A stretch of 64,000 nt of DNA from contig PGXZ01000002.1 of NCBI GenBank assembly GCA_002839415.1, forward strand, positions 66,098 to 130,097, in the 5' to 3' direction. Made by a program: the position numbers and the translations under genes. A model generated the notes under the pieces. That model saw nothing but the letters and a program-made list of their open reading frames with translations, ran no database searches and had not been told where the DNA came from. Shown here piece by piece: positions 33,370 through 40,762 of the stretch; within the stretch, counting starts at the first letter, position 1; each line of letters starts with the position of its first letter. Source of the DNA: Candidatus Saccharibacteria bacterium HGW-Saccharibacteria-1. Lineage in GTDB: Bacteria > Patescibacteriota > Saccharimonadia > Saccharimonadales > Saccharimonadaceae.

Positions 33370-33717
33370 ATGTCTTATTCACGTACTCAAAATTTTAGCA
33401 GCCGCAGGCAACAAAATTGGTCTCGTAACCAAAATACCGTCGCCTACGTATCGGCTATCAAACTCGGCCCCGTAACTCATACAGTCTTGATTGCACTTAT
33501 GATTACAGTTCTTGGCTTGATATATTTGACGCAAGCAACTCGTGCGACAAGTTATGATTATGCAACTCAAAAGATTGATAATCAAATTTCTGAATTAAAT
33601 ACCCAAAAAAGTGATTTAGAGATTGAGAATGCAAGATTGACGGCACTCGAAACGGTTAAAAACAGTAGCGTTGCTACGACTATGGCGGCTCCGACGGCAA
33701 CGGAGTACGCCCAGTAG
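33370..33717 (+). CDS. ftsL: FtsL/DivIC-like septum protein
   Basis: 115 residues with the bitopic layout of FtsL: a basic, Ser/Gln/Asn-rich cytoplasmic tail (about 1-35), one membrane segment (about 36-55), and an outside coiled coil with DYATQKIDNQISELNTQKSD. Sequence similarity within the family is low, so the assignment depends on topology and on position between rsmH and ftsI. FtsL with FtsQ and FtsB activates FtsW-FtsI. The gene ends 7 nt before the ftsI start. Confidence 0.75.
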   Translation: MSYSRTQNFSSRRQQNWSRNQNTVAYVSAIKLGPVTHTVLIALMITVLGLIYLTQATRATSYDYATQKIDNQISELNTQKSDLEIENARLTALETVKNSSVATTMAAPTATEYAQ

Positions 33718-33724
33718 AAGGTTT

Positions 33725-35464
33725 ATGAATTTAGAACTTCAAAAAGGCAGCCGATCAAAGTTTTTGGCTGCTATTATTCTGTTTTTGATGGCGATATTTG
33801 TCATCAGGTTGTTTTATTTGCAAATAATTCAGCATGGATATTATGTTAGTTTAGCTAACAAAGAGCAAGTGAAGCGATTGACTATCCCTTCGAAGCGAGG
33901 TTTGATCTATGCACTTGACGGTCAGATACCTGTACCGCTTGTAATGAATCAGACGGTATATACTGTTTTTGCTGACCCAAAAACTACAACTGATAACTCA
34001 AAGGTTATAGAGGTGATTCACAAAATTGCAGGTGGTAATGCTAGGCCTAATCTTGAAGAACTGTTGAATAAAAAAGAAACACGCTATCAGATATTAGCGA
34101 CTAAAATTACACGTGCCCAGGCTGATAAGATTAAAAAAGAAAACTTAAAAGGCATTGGCTTTCAGGAAGAATCGCAGCGTGTTTATCCTGAGGGGTCATT
34201 GGCGGCACAGACTATTGGTTTTGTTGATTTTAGCGGTAGCGGTAAGTACGGAGTCGAGGGGAAATTGAATGAACGCTTGATTGGCACAGATGGGCTACTG
34301 CAATCCGTCACTGACGTTAGTGATGTGCCGCTAACAATTGGGAATAATAATATAAACAAGCCAGCCGTTGATGGTGAAAATATAGTGCTGACTATTGATA
34401 GAAATGTACAGTCCAAGACTGAAACTGCTCTGTCTGACGCTTTGAAGCGAACTGGTGCAACCAGGGGCAGTGCGATCGTATTGGATCCGCAGTCAGGCAA
34501 GATTATGGCAATGGCAAACCTTCCGACCTACAGTCCTGCAGAGTTTAATAAAGTTACGGATGCGGCTTTATTCAATAATGCTGTCGTTTCAGCGCCTTAC
34601 GAACCAGGCTCAGATGTAAAAACTTTGACTATGGCAACTGGAATTGATAAGGGGGTGGTATCGGCGAACGATACCTATGTGAATACTGACCGTATTCAGG
34701 TTGAAGATAGGGTAATTTCAAACGCTAGCTTGGGGCAAACCGGTACGATAACATTTCAACATGCCCTCAATTGGTCGTTAAACACCGGTTTCGTGACTGT
34801 CGCCCAGCGTTTGGGTAACGGCAAGAGTATAACGAAAGGTGCTCGTGATACTATGTATGATTACTTTCATAATCGGTTTAAATTAGGACAATTGACAGGG
34901 GTTGAGGTTTCTGGTGAAGCTGAAGGAACGGTCGTTTCGCCTGACACGGAAGAGGGCAATGCGGTTAGATATTCAAATATGTCATTCGGTCAAGGATTAG
35001 ATGCGACTATGATTCAGGTTTCGGCAGCTTTTAGTGCTATCGCCAATGGCGGAAAATATTATAAACCAACAGTAGTCGCTGGTACGCTTGATAAAAATGG
35101 TAAATATTCGGCTAATAAAGTTGCAGCACCAACAAGTCCTATCGCTAAATCAACCGCCGATCAAGTTCGCGAAATGACACATGTTGCCAGAAATGCATTC
35201 TTTACTAACGTCGACAAGCCAGGGTATTATATGGGTGGCAAAACTGGAACTTCACAGGTCATTAAAAACGGTGTATATGCTGACAATGAAACGGTCGGAA
35301 CCTATGTGGGTTATGGCGGCAGCGAAGAAGTCTCAAAGTATGTCATAATGGTACAGGTATCTGGTGATAACAAAGAATTGCAAGGCTCGAGAGATGCTTT
35401 GCCTATATTTACAGATATTTCAAATTGGATGATTGATTATTTAAAGATACAACCGAAAGCGTGA
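33725..35464 (+). CDS. ftsI: Class B penicillin-binding protein FtsI/PBP2B (septal transpeptidase)
   Basis: 579 residues from ATG 33725, chosen because AGAAGG lies 6 nt upstream; a frame open further upstream overlaps ftsL. One membrane anchor (about 14-33), the PBP dimerisation domain (about 45-215), then the transpeptidase with S296-x-x-K299 (PGSDVKT), S351-L-N353 (WSLNTG) and K506-T-G (GGKTGTS). It cross-links septal peptidoglycan with FtsW. No PASTA domains. Overlaps mraY by 4 nt. Confidence 0.95.
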   Translation: MNLELQKGSRSKFLAAIILFLMAIFVIRLFYLQIIQHGYYVSLANKEQVKRLTIPSKRGLIYALDGQIPVPLVMNQTVYTVFADPKTTTDNSKVIEVIHKIAGGNARPNLEELLNKKETRYQILATKITRAQADKIKKENLKGIGFQEESQRVYPEGSLAAQTIGFVDFSGSGKYGVEGKLNERLIGTDGLLQSVTDVSDVPLTIGNNNINKPAVDGENIVLTIDRNVQSKTETALSDALKRTGATRGSAIVLDPQSGKIMAMANLPTYSPAEFNKVTDAALFNNAVVSAPYEPGSDVKTLTMATGIDKGVVSANDTYVNTDRIQVEDRVISNASLGQTGTITFQHALNWSLNTGFVTVAQRLGNGKSITKGARDTMYDYFHNRFKLGQLTGVEVSGEAEGTVVSPDTEEGNAVRYSNMSFGQGLDATMIQVSAAFSAIANGGKYYKPTVVAGTLDKNGKYSANKVAAPTSPIAKSTADQVREMTHVARNAFFTNVDKPGYYMGGKTGTSQVIKNGVYADNETVGTYVGYGGSEEVSKYVIMVQVSGDNKELQGSRDALPIFTDISNWMIDYLKIQPKA

Positions 35465-36504
35465 TTATTATGGGTATTACATTAGCCGAATTAACGAATG
35501 ATTTAAAAGGGACTTTCATACTTAGCGTCGGTGCGTTCATGTTAGCTATGGTATTGACGCCGATTTATACATATTTAGCCTATAAATATAAATTCTGGAA
35601 GAAACAGCGAACAACCAGTACGACTGGTGAAAAACTAACCGTTTTTAATAAGTTGCACGCAAAGAAATTTAAGCGAAATATTCCGACTATGGCCGGTGTT
35701 ATTTTTGTTGTTTCGATTACCCTTATAACGTTCTTTTTTAACCGAAATAGGGGACAGACGTGGCTACCACTGGCCGCGCTAGCTGGTGGGGCGTTCGTTG
35801 GGTTATTGGACGACATTATCAACGTCAGGGGCCATGGAGAGGGTGTTGCCGGGCTTCGCTCAAGTTTGAAATTTGCAATGATTGCGGTCATTGGGCTAGT
35901 GTTGGGCTGGTTCTTTTATGTAAAGCTAGGCGCGACAGCGGTACATATTCCGTTTATGGGTGATTTAGTGCTTGGTTGGTTGATGGTGCCTTTGTTTGCT
36001 TTTGCGGTCATTGCAACCGGAAATGCGGTTAATATTAGCGATGGTCTTGATGGCTTGGCTGGTGGGCTGGCGGCAATTGCTTTTGGTTCGTTTGGAATTA
36101 TTGCAATGCTACAATCGCAATTATTACTGTCTGGTTTCTGCTTTACAGTAGTGGGCGCATTACTGAGTTATTTGTGGTTTAATATTTATCCAGCTCGTTT
36201 CATGATGGGTGATGTCGGTAGTTTTGCGATCGGTGCGTCGTTAGGTGTAGTAGCGATGCTAACTAATACCTTGTTCTTGTTGCCAATTATTGGAATAGTT
36301 TTTGTAGCCGAAGCTGGCTCGAGCCTTATCCAGATTTTCAGTAAAAAGGTGTTTAAACGAAAGATTTTTATCTCGGCACCTTTCCATCATCACCTTGAAG
36401 CGACGGGCTGGCCTGAAACTAAGATTACGATGCGTTTTTGGGTTGTTGGCTATATAGCGGCGTTTATTGGCGTATTATTGGCGCTTGCTGGAGGTAATAT
36501 TTAA
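35461..36504 (+). CDS. mraY: Phospho-N-acetylmuramoyl-pentapeptide transferase
   Basis: 347 residues with about ten membrane segments. Catalytic Asp-rich sequences GLLDDIINVRG, NAVNISDGLDGLAGG and FMMGDVGSFAIG are present, as is the cytoplasmic PFHHHLEATGWPE loop. It transfers phospho-MurNAc-pentapeptide to undecaprenyl phosphate, giving lipid I. GTG start overlaps the ftsI stop (GTGA); an ATG three codons downstream (35470) is an alternative. Confidence 0.95.
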   Translation: MIIMGITLAELTNDLKGTFILSVGAFMLAMVLTPIYTYLAYKYKFWKKQRTTSTTGEKLTVFNKLHAKKFKRNIPTMAGVIFVVSITLITFFFNRNRGQTWLPLAALAGGAFVGLLDDIINVRGHGEGVAGLRSSLKFAMIAVIGLVLGWFFYVKLGATAVHIPFMGDLVLGWLMVPLFAFAVIATGNAVNISDGLDGLAGGLAAIAFGSFGIIAMLQSQLLLSGFCFTVVGALLSYLWFNIYPARFMMGDVGSFAIGASLGVVAMLTNTLFLLPIIGIVFVAEAGSSLIQIFSKKVFKRKIFISAPFHHHLEATGWPETKITMRFWVVGYIAAFIGVLLALAGGNI

Positions 36505-36505
36505 A

Positions 36506-37825
36506 GTGAGGGCAAGCTTGCGCAAAAATCAAATTACATCGGTTGCCGAGCAATCTCAGTTTTCTGATATGACATCTGTGCGCAAGCACCGCCCCGATTA
36601 TTTAATTGTGCTTTACATGGGGCTTTTAATGCTCTTGGGGTTAGTGATTATATATGCAATTGGGCCGCAGCGGGCAAACGTTTTAAATAATGCTTACGGG
36701 GCTGATTATAGCGGTACTTATTTTTTCGTAAAGCAGATAATAAGCCTGGGTATTGCACTAGCTGCGTTTTTTGCGACGTCAAAGATTCCATATACTTGGT
36801 TAACCAAATATGCTGGCAGCTTATTGGCTTTGTCAATTGGTGCTTGTGTTTTACTTGCCGTGGCTGGTATTTTTCATTTGGGCTTTGCGCAGCAAACTTT
36901 GGGCGCGACTCGTTGGTTTAATTTTGGCCCGTTTGGTTTGCAGCCTGCCGAGATGCTAAAATTTGCGATTTTGATCTTTTCAGCCGGCTTTTTGGGAGCC
37001 AAGGTTAAACAGGGTAAACTAAACGACTTGCATGAAACGCTGATTCCGATTGGAATAATTATAGCAATTTCGATGTTCTTTGTAGTTGTTGTTCAAAAGG
37101 ACTTAGGTACGGGGTTGTCTATTGTTGGAATTATGGCATCGATGTTGTTTGTTAGTGGCTTAAATGGTCGCAATAGTTTGATGATTTTGGGGCTATTGCT
37201 AGCTGCGGGCGTGTTTCTAATCGCCATTGCGCCACACCGCATGGATCGTATTACAACTTATTTAAAAGGCGACAATTCTTCGACAAGTGATGCCGGCAGC
37301 TACCATATCGAACATGCTAAAATTGCAATTGGTACAGGCGGTTTATTTGGTGTTGGTATAGGTAATAGTGTCCAAGCAACTGGCTACTTGCCCGAGGCAA
37401 TTAACGATTCGGTTTTTGCAATTATGGGCGAGACATTTGGTTTTGTTGGTTTAGTTACTATATTAGCTATATTCGTAGCTTTGCTGATGCGGCTACTAAA
37501 GTTGATGGATCATTTGGTTGATATGAGGCTCAAGTTGTTGATAGCTGGTGTATTTGGTTGGCTTGGCTCGCATGTTATTCTAAATGTAGCGTCTATGGTT
37601 GGTGTTTTTCCACTTACAGGTATTACGTTGCCACTGCTTAGTCTCGGCGGTACTAGTATATTGTTTGTTGCCGCTGCGCTAGGCTTGGTGTTTCAATTAT
37701 CACATTACACAGTTCATCCGTCACATATAAAGGAGGTAAGGCATGAAAATCTTGGCAGTCGGCGGGGGGTCGGGCGGACACGTCACACCGGTCGTAGCGG
37801 TTCTTCGCGAAATAAAAAAATCTAA
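36506..37825 (+). CDS. ftsW: Septal peptidoglycan polymerase FtsW (SEDS family)
   Basis: GTG 36506 is preferred as start because it follows the mraY stop by 1 nt and has GGAGGT 10 nt upstream; the frame runs further back only inside mraY. 439 residues, about ten membrane segments. SEDS signatures are LGATRWFNFGPFGLQPAE, VVVQKDLGTGL and FAIMGETFGFVG. It polymerises lipid II with FtsI. The last 83 nt overlap murG, and the overlapped tail (from about residue 412) is rich in Arg and Gly, coded in the second frame of murG. Confidence 0.94.
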   Translation: MRASLRKNQITSVAEQSQFSDMTSVRKHRPDYLIVLYMGLLMLLGLVIIYAIGPQRANVLNNAYGADYSGTYFFVKQIISLGIALAAFFATSKIPYTWLTKYAGSLLALSIGACVLLAVAGIFHLGFAQQTLGATRWFNFGPFGLQPAEMLKFAILIFSAGFLGAKVKQGKLNDLHETLIPIGIIIAISMFFVVVVQKDLGTGLSIVGIMASMLFVSGLNGRNSLMILGLLLAAGVFLIAIAPHRMDRITTYLKGDNSSTSDAGSYHIEHAKIAIGTGGLFGVGIGNSVQATGYLPEAINDSVFAIMGETFGFVGLVTILAIFVALLMRLLKLMDHLVDMRLKLLIAGVFGWLGSHVILNVASMVGVFPLTGITLPLLSLGGTSILFVAAALGLVFQLSHYTVHPSHIKEVRHENLGSRRGVGRTRHTGRSGSSRNKKI

Positions 37826-38894
37826 TCCAGATTCAGAGGTTAGATTCTGGTGTGACCGAAAATTCGCGACTCAGGCAGTCTCGATAATGTCTAATTTTGA
37901 TAAAAATATTCCTGTCCACAGGATATTTTCCGGTAAATTGCGTCGTTATCATCACTTGTCGGTGCTGCGTCAATTACTGTGGCCTTCACTAGTTCTGAAA
38001 AATGTTAGGGACGGTTTTTTGGTGCTTTTAGGTTTTTTTCAAAGCTTTTTCAAGCTAATAATTTGGCGACCTGATGTAGTTTTTACTAAGGGTGGATATG
38101 TTTGTTTGCCGGTTGGTATAGCTGCCAGAATACTAAGTATTCCGCTAGTCATTCATGACTCTGATGCTCACCCAGGCCTTACTAATCGCATTCTAAGCAA
38201 ATGGGCAACTAAAATAGCTACTGGAGCGCCACTGGAATATTATTCATATCCAAAAGAAAGATCACGTTATGTTGGAATACCGGTCGCATCAGAGTTCCAT
38301 GAATTTACGGAGTTCGAACAACTAGAAGCCAAAGAAAAGTGGGGGATAAGAACCGATCGACCGTTAATAGTGGTAACTGGCGGCGGGCTAGGGGCTAGTC
38401 GTATAAATGATGCCATAATGAAAGATTTGGGTAGTTTATTAAAGCTTGGCTCGTTAATACTTGTATCTGGAAAATGGCAATACGATGAAATTAAGGCTAT
38501 TGCGCCAAAAAATGATGATAATTTTCAATTGCACTCGTTTGTTTCAAATAATATGAATCTATTGCTGGGTGCGGCTGATGTTGTAATCGCACGAGCGGGC
38601 GCAACTACGATACTTGAACTGGCGGCGCTTGCCAAACCTACGATATTGATACCAAATGCCAAACTTACGGGTGGTCACCAAATTAAAAATGCTGAAGTGT
38701 ACAGAAAAGCTGGTGCAGTAAAGATTGTTGATGAAGATTTAATGATTGATAAACCGTCGATCTTAACAGATGTGGTTAATGAAATTTTGTCTAATCGCAA
38801 AGAAACCTTGCAGATGTCTCAACTATTCGCACCTTTTGCTCGTCCAGATGCAGCTACGGATGTAGCTGATATGATAATATCGTGCGTTAAATAG
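37743..38894 (+). CDS. murG: UDP-GlcNAc:lipid I N-acetylglucosaminyltransferase
   Basis: 383 residues, GT28 fold. N-terminal VGGGSGGHVTPVVAV, HDSDAHPGLTNRIL, the second-domain GGGLGASRIND and C-terminal VIARAGATTILELAAL match MurG. It adds GlcNAc to lipid I to form lipid II. A strong AAAGGAGG precedes the ATG, inside the ftsW frame, so both genes are translated despite the 83-nt overlap. Confidence 0.95.
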   Translation: MKILAVGGGSGGHVTPVVAVLREIKKSNPDSEVRFWCDRKFATQAVSIMSNFDKNIPVHRIFSGKLRRYHHLSVLRQLLWPSLVLKNVRDGFLVLLGFFQSFFKLIIWRPDVVFTKGGYVCLPVGIAARILSIPLVIHDSDAHPGLTNRILSKWATKIATGAPLEYYSYPKERSRYVGIPVASEFHEFTEFEQLEAKEKWGIRTDRPLIVVTGGGLGASRINDAIMKDLGSLLKLGSLILVSGKWQYDEIKAIAPKNDDNFQLHSFVSNNMNLLLGAADVVIARAGATTILELAALAKPTILIPNAKLTGGHQIKNAEVYRKAGAVKIVDEDLMIDKPSILTDVVNEILSNRKETLQMSQLFAPFARPDAATDVADMIISCVK

Positions 38895-38948
38895 GCTATA
38901 ATAAGTACAAGCGTTATATTTTAAGGGGAAAGAAAATCTTAGTTTTAA

Positions 38949-39884
38949 ATGAGCTTATTTAAGAAGAAGAAAGCTGACATTCCGAGGCGACGAGTCGTTC
39001 AAGAGGAATCAACAAAACCGAAGCCCTCATCGGCCATTTTTAAGCGTAATCGTACTTTGATTGGATCTAGCTCTAATTTCCTTAAGGCCGCTGAGTCAAA
39101 TAAGGCTGACTTTGAATCGCCAAGGGCTCAGGTTCATCATCTAACCAATCAACGTCGTAGGATTTTTAGCATATTATTGATCATTCTGATGTCTTGTGCG
39201 GCGATATTATTGGTGTTAAGCAACTTTACCGCGTCGGCCTCGATAAGTCTGGCTGATGTTACTGTATCTAAAAAGATTGATAATGCTTTGTACGAAAAGG
39301 CTATTTTGGATTATATGAATGTTAATCCAATGAGCCGATTCCATTTCGCGCTTAATCAGTCGGCGTTAACAGATTATGTATCTAGTAAATTGCCAGAAGT
39401 AATGTCGATTGAGCAAAAAGGCATCGCCAATCTTGGCGCAACCGATTTTGTGATTACTATGCGTAAACCAATTGCTGGCTGGCAAATTAACGATAAGCAA
39501 TATTACGTTGATTCAAAAGGTATTCCATTCGAGCGTAATTATTTCGCCGCTCCTGATGTTCAAATTGTCGACAATAGCGGTATTTCACTACAAAAGACCG
39601 GAACGGCTATTGCTAGCAAGCGTTTCTTGAGCTTTGTGGGCCGCGTCGTTTCATTGTCCAAGGCAAGTGGCTATACGGTAACTCAGGCTATTCTGCCGGC
39701 GGATACAACCCGACAACTGCAAGTAAAGCTAAAAGAGGTGAATTACCTGGTAAAATTATCAATTGATCGACCAGCGGGGGAGCAGGTTGAAGATATGGCT
39801 AGGGCAGTAAAGTACTTTTCTGATCGTGGTCGTAGCTTAAGCTATATAGACGTCAGGGTTAGTGGTAAGGCATTTTATAAATAA
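38949..39884 (+). CDS. ftsQ: FtsQ/DivIB-like division protein
   Basis: 311 residues. A basic cytoplasmic N-terminus of about 70 residues, one membrane segment (about 72-94), then an extracellular part arranged like POTRA (SISLADVTVSKKIDNALYEK) and beta domain. Identity to known FtsQ is low; topology, size and position after murG support it. A TATAAT at 38897-38902 could give it a separate promoter; AAGGGGA lies about 20 nt before the ATG, rather far. Last gene of the cluster; ftsA, ftsZ, murC and ddl are not in this window. Confidence 0.72.
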   Translation: MSLFKKKKADIPRRRVVQEESTKPKPSSAIFKRNRTLIGSSSNFLKAAESNKADFESPRAQVHHLTNQRRRIFSILLIILMSCAAILLVLSNFTASASISLADVTVSKKIDNALYEKAILDYMNVNPMSRFHFALNQSALTDYVSSKLPEVMSIEQKGIANLGATDFVITMRKPIAGWQINDKQYYVDSKGIPFERNYFAAPDVQIVDNSGISLQKTGTAIASKRFLSFVGRVVSLSKASGYTVTQAILPADTTRQLQVKLKEVNYLVKLSIDRPAGEQVEDMARAVKYFSDRGRSLSYIDVRVSGKAFYK

Positions 39885-40762
39885 CAAGTATAGCTAAAAG
39901 AGTAGTCTACTAGCTCACTACTTCATGTTCTATTTTTGTTCTATTTAAATTTTTAATCTGCGTACTCAAAAAAACATATAAAAATATATAATTCAACAAA
40001 AAGCAAATAAAATCAAATATAGTAGAGAAGTAGGGTGTGGAAAAGTCTGGCTCGTTAAAAACGCTAAACAACAACAAATTGAGTATATTTGCAAATATAT
40101 AGCCAGCACACGCCAAGCCTGATCTTTGGGCGTTTTGGGCTGTGAAGGTTGTTATTGTTCGTGTAAATTATTTAAAGTTTTTATTAAATGTAAGTATGAT
40201 TTGCAGAAATGGTTATTGTAACAATAGCACTACTACATTCATGTAAAGCCAACTGTTTTTAACTGTTATTGATACATATAGGCTCATATTGAATCAACTA
40301 TGATTTATATACCTTATGTCGTAAAAGATATATTGTGCGACGTTAAGTTAGTATATATTTAATGAATACTAACTCACTAAAATTTGTGTTGTTTTTTCTA
40401 GCTACGGCCGGTTTTTGTTATTTCTCTTTTTTAAATACGCCAACCCTATTTTTAATAAGACTTTTGATATTTTAATGACTTTATATATAATTTATCAAAA
40501 TTTGTCTAATTTGTTGATTTTGGCTGTTTGTTTGCAATTTTGGGTTTTTTCTTTAAAATATGCATATTTATCAAAATACAGTATGTTCTATATTTGTTCT
40601 AATAATTGTTCGTATATGAAACAAAGACCACTTCTGCCCCACTGGGTAGATGTCGGTCTATTTAAAATTTTAAAATACGGTAACACGGTTTTTATTTGCA
40701 GCAGTTTATATCTGAGCCTTAGGGGTATAGTTTTTTGCACAATACGAGGCTTTAATAGTTTT
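39885..40762. other. AT-rich stretch of about 880 nt without a convincing gene
   Basis: Frames here (minus 39910-40116; plus 40415-40780 from TTG; a 37-codon frame from ATG 40362) encode only Phe/Leu/Ile-rich, compositionally random-looking sequence and lack ribosome-binding sites. Visible structure: a 19-nt direct repeat with one mismatch (39925-39943 and 40583-40601, ATGTTCTATwTTTGTTCTA), a 9-bp hairpin (40346-40354 with 40366-40374), and the palindrome TATTGTAACAATA near 40213-40225. It may hold decayed genes or regulatory RNA. No tRNA or rRNA recognised. Confidence 0.5.
39925..40601 (+). repeat. 19-nt direct repeat, two copies
   Basis: Copies at 39925-39943 and 40583-40601 differ at one base. 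They lie near the two ends of the gene-poor stretch, about 640 nt apart, in the same orientation. Confidence 0.5.
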
